A stretch of 23,744 bases of DNA from JBGOUV01 sp041477815 (GCA_041477815.1 JBGOUV010000052.1:1-23744), one strand, 5' to 3'. Counted from the first letter of the stretch, positions 5,444 to 14,591 are shown. Program-made: numbers and translations. The notes: generated by a model from the sequence alone, not told the origin.

Positions 5444-7960
5444 ATGACAGTCAGGAGAGGCGCGGGTGCATTTCTCGCCTTCGCGGTACTGTGCGCGGCG
5501 GCCGAGGTCGGGCCCGTAGTACCCCAGACCGCCTGCCAGCCCGGAGGCTTTACCCTGCTGCAATTCTCCGGCGGCGTAGTAGCGCGGCCCAAACCCGACG
5601 GCAGCTTCAACGTCAACCTGGACAACTCCGCCTACCAGGGCAACGCCTTTGACGCCGCTTTGCGTTCCGCCATGTCCACCTGGAGCTCGGTGGGCGGTTC
5701 CTCCTGGCGCTACAACTTTTCCGGTTACACCGCCGCTCTACCATCCACGGGCGACGGCCAGATGACCGTCGTCAGCGGGGGCGGGCGTTCCTTTCCTTCC
5801 GGCGTGCTCGCTACCACCATGATCCGGGGCGCCGGCGACGGCACCATCTATGATTCCGACATCTTCTTCAATCCCGCTTACAACCTCACCACCACCGGCA
5901 GCGGGCTCGACTTCGAGTCCGTGGCTCTGCACGAGATGGGACACGGCCTGGGGCTGGACCACAATGACGGCTGCTACACGACCCGGACGGTCATGCAATC
6001 GGCCATCGCGTCCGACACGCAGAGGCGCAGCCTGGCGCCGCCCGAAATCGAAGGCTTGCGCTATCTGTACTCCGGTTCCGGCGCCGCCCCGCCACCCGCC
6101 GCCCCGCCGCCGGTGGTCCTCACCGCGGCGCCCTCCACCCTGGTCTTCACCGGTCTCGCCGGCGGCATCGTCCCCCCGTCGCAAAACATTACCTTGAGCG
6201 GCGCCGCCGGTCTCACTTGGACCGCGTCTCCCTCCGTCTCCTGGCTCCAACTGGCGCCCTCCAACGGCTCGGTTCCGGGCGTCGTGAACGTTCTGGCCCT
6301 GACCGCCGATCTCCCCGCTGGCGTCCACTCCGGACGCATCGCCATCCTCTCCGCCGGCCTCACGCGCGAGGTGACCGTGGCGCTCAACCTGAGCGCGCCC
6401 AACACCCTGCAACTCAACCCCAGCGTCCTGAGTTTCTCGGCCCTGGCCGGCGGCGACGCTCCCGGCCCCCAGAGTCTCCTGGTGTCCGGCACCGCCGGAC
6501 TCTCCTTCGCCGCCTCCGTCATTACGGGCGGGTCCTGGCTCCGCGTGTCCCCTGCCTCCGGGACGCTCCCCGCCTCCACCACAATCTCTGTAATACCCGC
6601 CGCCCTCACCCCCCAACTCTATGCCGGACGCATCACCGTGACCGCCGCCGGGATCACCCGCGAGGTGGCCGTACAGTTCTCCGTCTCGGCCCAACCCCGG
6701 CTCGTGATGACGCCGGCGCAGCTTTCGTTCTCGGGCCCGGCCGGCAGCACCCTCCCCATCTGTTCCTCGCTGGACCTGGCCGCCGGGAGCGCCGCCGGCG
6801 ACTTTACCGCCGCCCCCGCCGCGCCTTGGCTAGCGGTCCTGCCGGCCTCCGGACGCCTGCCCGCCACCCTGAGCGTGTGCGCCGCCGCCGGGTCCCTGCT
6901 GGCCGGGGCCTACGACTCCGCCCTTACCATCACTGCCTTTGGCGTCTCCCAGTCCTTTCCGGTCCATCTCACGGTTGCGGCCGGTGTCCTGGTCCGCAAC
7001 GGTGGCGTCGGCAACGCGGCCAGCTTCGCCGTCGATCAGCCGATCACCGCCGGAGAGCTGCTGAGCATCTTCGGTGAGAATCTGGCCGCTGCCACCGCTT
7101 CTGCCGCTGGTTTCCCCTTGCCCACGGAACTCGGCGAGGCGCGCGTCCTGGTCGGAGGCCTCCCGGCACGCCTCCTCTATGTGTCCCCCCGGCAGATCAA
7201 CCTGGTTACCCCGGCAGCGCTGGCCGACCTGACAGGTTCCAGCACCACTCTGGTGGTCTACAACGGCCGCCAAACCTCTCCGGCCGTCCGAATCGGGGTA
7301 GCGCGCCAAGCCCCCGGCGTCTTCACCATGCTCGGCAACGGCGCCGGCGCCGGCGCGGTGACCCACTCTGACGGCTCCCTGGTCACCCATTCTGCGCCCC
7401 TCACCCCCGGCGAAACCGTCTCTGTGTATTTAACCGGCCTAGGACCCTTGAACCCCGCCTTCCCCGACGGCCTGCCCGCTCCCTCCGATCCCCTGCCCCG
7501 CGCTACCGGCCCCGTCCGCCTCGTCGCCGACGGCCAGGACGCCGAGGTCCTCTACGCCGGCGCCGCCCCCGGATTCAGCGGACTGCAACTGGTGGTGGCC
7601 ACCCTGCCGGCGTCGTTATCCCGCCGCTTCCCGGAAATGAGTATCGAGGTCGGTGGAGCGCCCTCCAACCGCTTCTCCGCCGGCGGTCCCGGTCTTTACG
7701 ACATCTCGCCCTCGGAAGTTCGCGCGGGCAGCGAAGTCGCCGTCACCCTGCGCGGCATCAACCTCGCCCCCTCCAGCGCTCTCCGCATCGGCAACACGGT
7801 GGTGCGCGGCGCTCTCACCGAGGGCTCCCCGCAATCGCTGCGCGTGGCCGTTCCCGCGCGGCTCCTCTCCACTGCCGGCGTCCTGGTCGTCGACGTAGTG
7901 GACGCCGACGCCCTCGCCGAGCTCCCCTCCAACTATCTGCTCCTTACAATCCAGCCTTGA
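5444..7960 (+). CDS. Secreted matrixin-like zinc metalloprotease with BACON-like repeats, a TIGR03437 domain and a TIG-like end
   Basis: This 838-residue protein starts with a signal peptide (MTVRRGAGAFLAFAVLCAAAE). The catalytic domain has the metzincin motif HEMGHGLGLDH at residues 163-173 and a later Met in RTVMQSAI that fits the Met-turn; it ends at LRYLYSG. A proline-rich linker follows. Then come three similar beta modules of about 95 residues, beginning near 225, 320 and 420, each opening like PSTLVFTGLAGG or PSVLSFSALAGG. They resemble BACON or Ig-like domains. Residues of about 520-745 carry the Solibacter-type TIGR03437 domain (NGGVGNAASF, GELLSIFGENLA, LYVSPRQINLVTP, VYLTGLGPLNP). 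The end looks like an IPT/TIG module (ISPSEVRAGSEVAVTLRGINL). It probably acts outside the cell on protein or glycoprotein. A GTG at 5438 is an alternative start. The stop overlaps the convergent gene by 17 bases. Confidence 0.88.
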   Translation: MTVRRGAGAFLAFAVLCAAAEVGPVVPQTACQPGGFTLLQFSGGVVARPKPDGSFNVNLDNSAYQGNAFDAALRSAMSTWSSVGGSSWRYNFSGYTAALPSTGDGQMTVVSGGGRSFPSGVLATTMIRGAGDGTIYDSDIFFNPAYNLTTTGSGLDFESVALHEMGHGLGLDHNDGCYTTRTVMQSAIASDTQRRSLAPPEIEGLRYLYSGSGAAPPPAAPPPVVLTAAPSTLVFTGLAGGIVPPSQNITLSGAAGLTWTASPSVSWLQLAPSNGSVPGVVNVLALTADLPAGVHSGRIAILSAGLTREVTVALNLSAPNTLQLNPSVLSFSALAGGDAPGPQSLLVSGTAGLSFAASVITGGSWLRVSPASGTLPASTTISVIPAALTPQLYAGRITVTAAGITREVAVQFSVSAQPRLVMTPAQLSFSGPAGSTLPICSSLDLAAGSAAGDFTAAPAAPWLAVLPASGRLPATLSVCAAAGSLLAGAYDSALTITAFGVSQSFPVHLTVAAGVLVRNGGVGNAASFAVDQPITAGELLSIFGENLAAATASAAGFPLPTELGEARVLVGGLPARLLYVSPRQINLVTPAALADLTGSSTTLVVYNGRQTSPAVRIGVARQAPGVFTMLGNGAGAGAVTHSDGSLVTHSAPLTPGETVSVYLTGLGPLNPAFPDGLPAPSDPLPRATGPVRLVADGQDAEVLYAGAAPGFSGLQLVVATLPASLSRRFPEMSIEVGGAPSNRFSAGGPGLYDISPSEVRAGSEVAVTLRGINLAPSSALRIGNTVVRGALTEGSPQSLRVAVPARLLSTAGVLVVDVVDADALAELPSNYLLLTIQP

Positions 7961-9695
7961 GAAATTCCTCCCGCACCGCCTTGCGCAGCAGACCGGGCGG
8001 TATCAGGCCCTGCCCCAGCAGGAAGTCGTGGAACTTCTTCGGCTGGAACGCCGCGCCCTGCTTCTTCCCCACCTCTTCCCGGATCTCCAGGAGCCGCAAA
8101 TACCCGTAGAAGTACGACGTGGCCTGCCCCGGCATCCGGAACGTGTATCGTTCCACCTCCTGCCGGGCCATGGCCTCCGAGAGCACCACGTCCCTGGTCA
8201 GCACCTGCGTAGCCATCTCGGGCGACACTTTGCCCGCCTGCAGCTCCGGATCCAGAAACGCCCGCGCCGCCCGCAGCAACCGGTGCTGTAGCGTGATCAG
8301 CCGGCCTTCCGGCGGCAAATACGGCTGCATCACCCACTCGCTGTACAATCCCCACCCTTCCACGTTGGTGCTGTTGAACGCGTAGACCGCCCGGGCCGTG
8401 GAGACGCCCTTTTCCACCAGCGACGCGAATTGCAGCTCATGCCCCGGACGCAGCTCGTGCGCGGCGAGGGTCCAGGACGCCGCGGCGAAGGTGAAGTCGT
8501 CGTAGCTCTGCATCTTTCCCGTGGCGTCGGGGATGTTCAGGGGCAGGACGAACTCGCCCATCTCCCCCGTATTGCCTACCAGGCGCGGAGGCCGCATGTT
8601 CGGCGCCGGGCCGGCCGCGCTCTCCGCCGCCGACGCAATCCGGATGCGCGCCGGACGCTCCGGCAGCGTCACCAGGTTCTCCCGCCGGACAATTGCCTCG
8701 ATTTCCGCCAGCCGCTTCTGATAGTGCGGCAGAATAGCCTCCCCCACAAGCTGCTCCTTCTTCAGCTCCCGGATGACGTCGCGATAATCGTTCAGGCTCC
8801 AGCCTTGCGTCTTGGCCACCTCCAGCGACAGCGGCTGCATCTGCCCCTGGATCTCCTGAAACGCCGCCCGCGCTCTGCGGGCCAGCTCGGCCGGGGGGAG
8901 ATCCACGCCATAATTCTCCAGGTTCACGCGGTACAGCTCGTGTGGCAGCCGGAAGTCGGTGCGGGCGCGCGGAAGAACTTCCTTGCGCACGAAGTCCTGA
9001 AACGCCGTCGCCTGTTCCTTCCACTTGGCCAGCGCCTCCTGGTATCCGGCGATCTTGTACTTCTCGAACAGCGGCGCAATGCCTTCCAGGAATAGCCGGG
9101 AGTTGGCCAAATCCTGGTCGACGCGGTTCTTGAACGGCCCCAGCAAATGCTTCTGCCCCAGCTTCTCCCGGACCCTCAGCTCGGCAAGCTGGGCGATGGG
9201 CCGGTAACCCTGTTCCATACCTGCATATCGCCGCAACCGGACCAGGGCCGCCCGCCGCCGCGTTTCCGGCACCTGGTCGTCCAGCAGCGCCCTTACCCCC
9301 TGGAACACCATGTTGACCACGTCGCCGTACGGCAGCAAATACTTCTCGCCGGCCTCGCTCGCCCGCACCCGCAGCTCGGCGGCGCGGATCATAATCTCCA
9401 GGTCCTGCCGTACCTTGGGATCCTTCTCCGCCTTCAGCTTGCCCCGCAGCGTCTGGGCCGCCTCGCGGTACGCCTGCCGGGCCCGCTCGTTCACGCCGGG
9501 GCTCAGATCGGTGATGGCTTCGTCCACCCCCTCGACGCCGATCCGTCCCGCGCCCTCCGGCCCGAACTTCGCGTCCACCTCCAGCAGCACCCGGGCGTAC
9601 TCGTTGCTGCGCTTCACCCACTCGGGCGGCGCCGCCAGCGCCGCGCCGCACACAAACACGACGAAGAATATTGTTCGGAACCGCATCCCCACCAT
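7944..9695 (-). CDS. DUF885-family putative secreted metallopeptidase
   Basis: This 583-residue protein has a signal peptide (MRFRTIFFVVFVCGAALAA). It is alpha-helical and carries the DUF885 signature AHELRPGHELQFA, i.e. H-E-x-x-P-G-H with His413, Glu414 and His419, a variant zinc-binding motif. The other family landmarks are NSTNVEGWGLYSEWVM and MPGQATSYFYGYLRLLEIRE near the C-terminus. Members are thought to be carboxypeptidase-like or oligopeptidase-like enzymes, and most are uncharacterised. It may process peptides released by the neighbouring metalloprotease, which is inference from position only. I chose ATG 9695; ATG 9686 gives an equally good signal peptide. The frame continues upstream to 9893 but only as antisense to the receptor gene. 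The TAA stop lies inside the end of the convergent metalloprotease gene. Confidence 0.85.
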   Translation of the reverse strand: MVGMRFRTIFFVVFVCGAALAAPPEWVKRSNEYARVLLEVDAKFGPEGAGRIGVEGVDEAITDLSPGVNERARQAYREAAQTLRGKLKAEKDPKVRQDLEIMIRAAELRVRASEAGEKYLLPYGDVVNMVFQGVRALLDDQVPETRRRAALVRLRRYAGMEQGYRPIAQLAELRVREKLGQKHLLGPFKNRVDQDLANSRLFLEGIAPLFEKYKIAGYQEALAKWKEQATAFQDFVRKEVLPRARTDFRLPHELYRVNLENYGVDLPPAELARRARAAFQEIQGQMQPLSLEVAKTQGWSLNDYRDVIRELKKEQLVGEAILPHYQKRLAEIEAIVRRENLVTLPERPARIRIASAAESAAGPAPNMRPPRLVGNTGEMGEFVLPLNIPDATGKMQSYDDFTFAAASWTLAAHELRPGHELQFASLVEKGVSTARAVYAFNSTNVEGWGLYSEWVMQPYLPPEGRLITLQHRLLRAARAFLDPELQAGKVSPEMATQVLTRDVVLSEAMARQEVERYTFRMPGQATSYFYGYLRLLEIREEVGKKQGAAFQPKKFHDFLLGQGLIPPGLLRKAVREEFLKAGL

Positions 9696-9711
9696 GATAT
9701 ACGATAGCGGC
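9696..9711. other. 16-bp gap between divergent start codons
   Basis: The DUF885 gene and the receptor gene start back to back with 16 bases between their ATGs. No Shine-Dalgarno is evident for either. At least one promoter must lie inside the other gene, or the transcripts are nearly leaderless. Confidence 0.6.
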
Positions 9712-12700
9712 ATGAGAACTTCGGGGCTTCTGCTGTTAGTCGGCGCGCTCGCGGGCTTGGCCCCGGCGCAAACCACCTCCACCGAGATCCTGGGCACCGT
9801 CACCGACCCCTCCGGCGCCGTCGTGCCCGGCGCCAAAGCGTCCATCCGCCACGTCTCGACCGGAGCCCGCCGCGAAACCGTCACCTCTTCCACCGGCGAC
9901 TACTCCTTCCCTCTCATCGACATCGGCGAGTACCTTGTCAGCGTCCAGGCCGAAGGCTTCAAGACCGAGGAGCAGCGCGGCATCGTCGTACAGCTTCAGC
10001 AGAAGGCCCGCGTGGACTTCCGTCTGCAGGTCGGCCAGACCACCGAAACCATCGAGGTCATCTCGACCGGCGTGGCTCTCAAGACCGACGACGCCGCGGT
10101 CGGTCAGGTGATCGACAACCGCCGCGTGGTCGAGCTGCCGCTCAACGGCCGCAACGTCGCTGCCCTGGCGGTGCTCACCCCGGGGGTCCAATTCGGCGTC
10201 CGCATGGGCCTCGACGGACTGGGGTCGGGCGGGTTCCCCATTCCCGGCGCCATCGTCGCTGTCAGCGCCAACGGACAGCGCGAGGTGAACCAGCAGATCA
10301 CCCTCGACGGCGTCATCGCCACGGAACCCCGCATCAATACCATGGTCTTCACGCCATCCATCGACGCCGTCGAGGAGTTCAAGGTCCAGACCAGCTCCTA
10401 CTCCGCCGAGTACGGCCAGAACAACGGGGCCATTGTCCAGATCGTCCTCAAAAGCGGCGCCAACCGCCTCCGCGGAACCCTCTACGAGTTCCTCCGCAAC
10501 GACGCCTTGGACGCCCGCGACTACTTCCTCAACTTCCAGATCCCGGCGGGCACGCGCCTCGCCCAGAAAAACCGCCTCCGCCGCAACCAGTTCGGCGCTT
10601 TCGCCTCCGGCCCGGTCCGCCGCGACCGTACCTTCTGGAGCTTCAACTACGAGGGTCGCCGCGAGACCCAGGAGGCCGTCCAGGAAGCCTTCTGGTTCCC
10701 CGAGCCGTTCCGCAACGGCGATTTTTCCGCCCTCCTGACCCCGCTGGTCCGGGGCGGCCGCGCCATCCGCGCCCCGGTCGTCATCTACGACCCCCTGACC
10801 GGCGACCCTTTCCCCCGTAACGTCATTCCCGCCAGCCGTATCAACAAGAATGCGCAGAACTTCGTTAACAAGTTCCAGCCGCTCCCCATGTTCCTCCCCG
10901 AGGACATCCTCGATATCAACGCCCGCGCCTCCATCCCCAACACCATCAACTCCAACCAGTACTTCTTCCGCATCGATCACCAGTTCGGCCCCCGGGACAA
11001 GGCCTTCGTGCGCTACGCCGGTGACCGCTCCGAGTACGCCAACCGCGTCATCAACCCCAACTTCCCCACCTCCACCACCTCGCGCGCCAACAACATCGCC
11101 GTCCAGTACGTCCACATCTTCAACGCCACCACCCTCAACGAGTTCCGCTACGGCCAGAACAAAGCCGACGACGAATTCACCAATCCCCGGACCAACACCG
11201 ACTTCGACCTCGACTCGCTCGGCATCGGCCAGTACCGCGTGGCCACCGACAGCAACCGCAAGCTGCGCCCGTTCGAGATCGGCATCCCTACCACGTTGAT
11301 CGGCGGCGACCGCGACCTCGGCAACGGCTTCGACTTCAACACCGTCCACCAGTTCGCCGACAATCTGTCGCTCGCCCGGTCCAGCCACAACTTCAAGATC
11401 GGCTTCGAATACCGCCGGGTGATGCTCGACCGTGCGGGCGGCAACCTCAAGCGCGGCTCGACCGGTTGCTGCGAGGGCGGGTACAGCCTGGCCGGCTGGC
11501 TTCTGGGCTTCCCCTCCTCGTCCACCACCGGCGAGGGCTCGGCCACCATGAACGCCCGCCAGAACCGCTGGAGCGCCTACTTCCTCGACGACTGGAAGGC
11601 CACTCGCAAGCTCACCCTCAACCTCGGCCTCCGCTGGGACTTCTTCCAGCCTCCCTACGATGCTCTGGGCGGCTGGCGTTCTCTGCGGCTCGACGTCCTG
11701 ACCCCCGCCGCCGACGGCCGCTCCCTTCCCACACTGCTCCCCGCCCCCGACACGCCGAACTTCAAGTTCCACCAGAGGGAGAACCGCTTCTTCATGCCCC
11801 GCATCGGCCTCGCCTACCGGGCTACCGACAAGTGGGTGGTGCGCAGCGGCTTCGGCTGGTTTGCCAACGCGCAACAGATCAACAACTTCAGCATCCTCAT
11901 CCTGATGCCCCCCAAGTCCGGCACTTTCAGTTTCAACCAGGTTACCGATACCGCCCAGGTAATCCAGGTCCCCTACTCCGGCCAGAACTACTCCATCCAG
12001 ACGCGCCGTTTTCGGCCCGGCAGTCCTGTCTTGACCCTTGACAACCTGTTCCCCGGCTCGAACGCGGCGCCCGCCCGGGCCAACCTGATCCTGATGCCGC
12101 CCGACAACCGGTCCACCAACCACGTCCAGTGGAGTCTCGATATTCAGCGGTCCCTGCCCGCGCAGGTGCAGCTCACCATCGGCTACGTCGGCAGCAAGAC
12201 CAGCCACCTGGACAACAGCGTCGCCAACTACAACAACCCGGACCCCTCCCGCGACACCGACTTCAATACCCGCCGTCCCTACCAGGCCTACGTCGGCCAG
12301 GGCGAAGGCGCGCAGGCCCGCGGCCTGGGCAACATCCGCTACCTCGACGCCTTCGGCAACGGCTCCTACCACGGCCTCCAGACCAGCGTCGAGAAGCGCT
12401 CCAGCCACGGCCTCACTATGGGCCTGGCCTATACCTACAGCAAGGCCCTGGGCGAAGGCTACGGCCGCAACGAGAGCGGCGAAGGCATCGGCAACGGCCT
12501 TCAGGACCCCCGCAATCGCCGCTCCTCCCGCTCCCGCTTCGGCTTCGACGTCACCCACAACGCCGTCGCCAACTTCGTCTACGAGATGCCCTTCCTGAAC
12601 CGTTTCAAAGGCGTTCCCGGCGCCTTCCTGGCCGGCTGGCAGACCAACGGCGTGGTCACCCTGCGCACCGGCTTCCCCTTCAACCTCAGCGGCGGCCGCT

Positions 12701-13125
12701 TGAACACCGGCGCCGACGACCCCCGCCCCGACCGCATCGCCGACGGCCGCCTGGGCAGCGACGCCAGCCGCCAGCGCTGGTTCGATCCCCAGGCCTTCCG
12801 CCGCAACGACTGCAATATCCCCAACCGCGCCGACCTCTGCCACTACGGCACCTCCGGCTACGGCGTTCTGAACACCCCCGGCGGCCGCAACTTCGATCTT
12901 TCGGTTTACAAGAACTGGCGTCTCACCCCCTTGGGCGAAGCCGGGCGTCTCCAGTTCCGCGCCGAATTCTTCAACGCCTTCAATACCCCGGAGTTCGGCC
13001 AGCCTAACGGCATCTCCTTCAACTCCCTCGACACCGTCGTCCCCGATGGCCCCCGCGACGCCGAGATCCGCCGCCTCCGCCTCCCCATGCGCATCATTCA
13101 ATTCGGCGTCAAGGTGTATTTCTGA
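9712..13125 (+). CDS. Oar-like TonB-dependent outer-membrane receptor with carboxypeptidase-regulatory-like N-terminal domain
   Basis: This 1137-residue protein has a signal peptide ending near LAGLAPAQ (about residue 20). A carboxypeptidase regulatory-like (CNA-B-type) domain follows at about 22-105 (GTVTDPSGAVVPGAKASI, TSSTGDYSFPLIDIGEYLVSV, GFKTEEQRGI). Next is a plug domain with VELPLNGRNVAALAVLTPGV and VDAVEEFKVQTSSYSAEYGQ-like signatures (here IDAVEEF). The large beta-barrel ends in MRIIQFGVKVYF, a C-terminal aromatic as expected for Bam-dependent insertion. This is the standard acidobacterial Oar/TonB architecture, present in many paralogues per genome. It probably imports or binds oligosaccharides or other large substrates; the specificity is not predictable. 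No TonB box can be assigned with confidence. Its stop overlaps the amidohydrolase start as TGATG, so the two genes are cotranscribed. Confidence 0.9.
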   Translation: MRTSGLLLLVGALAGLAPAQTTSTEILGTVTDPSGAVVPGAKASIRHVSTGARRETVTSSTGDYSFPLIDIGEYLVSVQAEGFKTEEQRGIVVQLQQKARVDFRLQVGQTTETIEVISTGVALKTDDAAVGQVIDNRRVVELPLNGRNVAALAVLTPGVQFGVRMGLDGLGSGGFPIPGAIVAVSANGQREVNQQITLDGVIATEPRINTMVFTPSIDAVEEFKVQTSSYSAEYGQNNGAIVQIVLKSGANRLRGTLYEFLRNDALDARDYFLNFQIPAGTRLAQKNRLRRNQFGAFASGPVRRDRTFWSFNYEGRRETQEAVQEAFWFPEPFRNGDFSALLTPLVRGGRAIRAPVVIYDPLTGDPFPRNVIPASRINKNAQNFVNKFQPLPMFLPEDILDINARASIPNTINSNQYFFRIDHQFGPRDKAFVRYAGDRSEYANRVINPNFPTSTTSRANNIAVQYVHIFNATTLNEFRYGQNKADDEFTNPRTNTDFDLDSLGIGQYRVATDSNRKLRPFEIGIPTTLIGGDRDLGNGFDFNTVHQFADNLSLARSSHNFKIGFEYRRVMLDRAGGNLKRGSTGCCEGGYSLAGWLLGFPSSSTTGEGSATMNARQNRWSAYFLDDWKATRKLTLNLGLRWDFFQPPYDALGGWRSLRLDVLTPAADGRSLPTLLPAPDTPNFKFHQRENRFFMPRIGLAYRATDKWVVRSGFGWFANAQQINNFSILILMPPKSGTFSFNQVTDTAQVIQVPYSGQNYSIQTRRFRPGSPVLTLDNLFPGSNAAPARANLILMPPDNRSTNHVQWSLDIQRSLPAQVQLTIGYVGSKTSHLDNSVANYNNPDPSRDTDFNTRRPYQAYVGQGEGAQARGLGNIRYLDAFGNGSYHGLQTSVEKRSSHGLTMGLAYTYSKALGEGYGRNESGEGIGNGLQDPRNRRSSRSRFGFDVTHNAVANFVYEMPFLNRFKGVPGAFLAGWQTNGVVTLRTGFPFNLSGGRLNTGADDPRPDRIADGRLGSDASRQRWFDPQAFRRNDCNIPNRADLCHYGTSGYGVLNTPGGRNFDLSVYKNWRLTPLGEAGRLQFRAEFFNAFNTPEFGQPNGISFNSLDTVVPDGPRDAEIRRLRLPMRIIQFGVKVYF

Positions 13126-14285
13126 TGCCCTACGATCTCCTCCTAAAGGGCGGACACGTCATCGACCCCGCCCAGGACCTCAGCGCCCCGCGCGACGTCG
13201 CCATCACCGGCCACCAGATCGCCCGCGTCGCCGCTGATCTCCCCGCTTCCGAGGCCCGCCAGGTCATCGACCTACGCGGTTTCTACGTGACCCCCGGCCT
13301 CATCGACCTCCACGTTCACGTCTACACCCGCGCCCGCCAGAGCACCCTGTTCCCCGACGACGCCTGCCTCCCCACCGGCGTGACCACCGCCGTCGACGCC
13401 GGCACCTCCGGCCCGCGGACCTTCGACAATTTCAAGGCGACCATCATCGACCGGTCCAAGACCCGCGTCCTGGCCTTCCTGAACATCGTAGGCCAAGGCA
13501 TGCGCGATGGCTCCCAAGGCGAGAGCAACGAGAACGACATGGACCCCGCCGTCGTCGCCGCCAAGATCCGCCAATACCCCCACCTGATCGTGGGCGTGAA
13601 GACCGCCCACTACCGCAACAACGGCTTCGTCGCCCTGCGCCGCGCGGTGGAAGCGGGCCGCCTGGCTAACGTGCCCGTGCTGGTGGACAACAGCATCCTG
13701 ACCGGCCAGGGCCGCACCACCCGTGAAAAGCTCCTCGACATCCTGCGCCCCGGCGACCTCCATACCCATATGTACAACGACGAACAACTGGAGCTGGTCG
13801 ACCGCCGCAACGGCCGCCTCACCGAGGTCGCCCAGGAAGCCCGCCGCCACGGCGTCCTGTTCGACCTGGGCCACGGCGGCGGCAGCTTCCTCTGGCCCGT
13901 CGCCGCCGCGGCCATGCAGCAAGGTTTCCCGCCCGACACCATCTCGACCGACCTCCACCCCTCCAGCATCCTGCTCCCCCAGGTCAGCATGCCTAACTGC
14001 ATCTCGAAGCTGCTGACTCTGGGTATGACCCTGGAGGACGCCCTCCGCCGCGCCACCCTCCACCCGGCCAAAGCGATCCACCGCTACCCCGAACTAGGCG
14101 CCCTGGAGGAAGGCCGCACCGCCGACGTCGCCGTCTTCGAGCTCCAAACGGGTGTCTTCGCCTTCATCGACTCCCACCACATCAAGCGCCTGGGCAACCG
14201 CAAACTCGAGTGCCTCCTCACCCTCCGGGAAGGCAAAGTAGTCTACGACCGCGAAGGACTCAGTTGCACCGAACCGCGACCGTAA
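13125..14285 (+). CDS. Amidohydrolase/deacetylase-family metallohydrolase
   Basis: This 386-residue cytoplasmic TIM-barrel enzyme is of the D-aminoacylase/dihydroorotase-like group (EF_0837/Atu3266 type). The metal ligands can be read off: His63 and His65 in LIDLHVHVY, Lys159 in VGVKTAHY (the usual carboxylated lysine), His213/His215 in DLHTHMYN, His250 in LGHGGGSF, and Asp276 in STDLHP. It is about family length and intact, with the composite domain at both ends (DLLLKGGHVIDP and TADVAVFEL). Such enzymes hydrolyse N-acyl or other amide bonds; the substrate is unknown. The ATG overlaps the receptor stop, and AAGG lies 10 bases upstream. Coupling suggests that it handles a compound imported by the receptor. 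Confidence 0.85.
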   Translation: MPYDLLLKGGHVIDPAQDLSAPRDVAITGHQIARVAADLPASEARQVIDLRGFYVTPGLIDLHVHVYTRARQSTLFPDDACLPTGVTTAVDAGTSGPRTFDNFKATIIDRSKTRVLAFLNIVGQGMRDGSQGESNENDMDPAVVAAKIRQYPHLIVGVKTAHYRNNGFVALRRAVEAGRLANVPVLVDNSILTGQGRTTREKLLDILRPGDLHTHMYNDEQLELVDRRNGRLTEVAQEARRHGVLFDLGHGGGSFLWPVAAAAMQQGFPPDTISTDLHPSSILLPQVSMPNCISKLLTLGMTLEDALRRATLHPAKAIHRYPELGALEEGRTADVAVFELQTGVFAFIDSHHIKRLGNRKLECLLTLREGKVVYDREGLSCTEPRP

Positions 14286-14591
14286 AGGGGTTCTACCTGG
14301 CCCTGGCAGGGCCCTCCAGGAGGCCCGGCGCTCTCCCAGATCGTCTACCCCTGCGTATCGAGAAGGCCGGCGCGAGCCCTGGCTCGGGGATAGGAGGCAG
14401 GACGGGCCTCCCGCCTCCTGGCGCTCGGCACGAGCCACGAGCGGAGGGCAAGCCGTCCGAAGCGCCAGTCCCCGAGGGACCTCCCTGTATTTTCGTTGCC
14501 GATATCAGTGTCGAGACACCATAGCGGGTTTGCTCCATTTCAGTTCAACCTGGAAGTAGACCCCGGCCCGGGGTCCGAGAAAGGTACTGAC
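14286..14591 (+). other. Hairpin-rich intergenic region, no protein gene supported
   Basis: This gap of about 306 bp holds several perfect short inverted repeats. They are GGCCCT/AGGGCC at 14299-14304 and 14308-14313; CGAGCC/GGCTCG at 14373-14378 and 14381-14386; AGGAGGC/GCCTCCT at 14392-14398 and 14413-14419; GCTCG/CGAGC at 14423-14427 and 14431-14435; and GTCCC/GGGAC at 14468-14472 and 14476-14480. The last shares bases with an alternative AGGG/CCCT stem (14475-14478 and 14483-14486), followed by TATTTT at 14488-14493. So two stems exclude each other just before a short T run. The first hairpin could end the receptor operon, and the last could be a weak terminator or attenuator. GTGTC/GACAC at 14509-14520 may be an operator half-site pair. 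I do not recognise a known RNA family. Confidence 0.45.

Noticed and set aside
9696..9893. N-terminal extension of the DUF885 frame up to 9893
   Set aside because: It would be antisense to the receptor's signal and regulatory-like domain, and a proper signal peptide begins at 9695 or 9686.
9736..13101. A 1121-residue open frame on the minus strand opposite the receptor gene
   Set aside because: The translation is Val/Gly/Ala/Glu/Asp-rich with no recognisable domain, and the sense strand encodes a full TonB-dependent receptor. The open frame arises from strong C/G third-position bias.
14210..14524. A 104-residue plus-strand open frame across the end of the amidohydrolase gene and the intergenic region
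   Set aside because: Its first part is out of frame with the amidohydrolase and the rest is Pro/Gly/Arg-rich translation of hairpins; it has no clear ribosome site and no family features.
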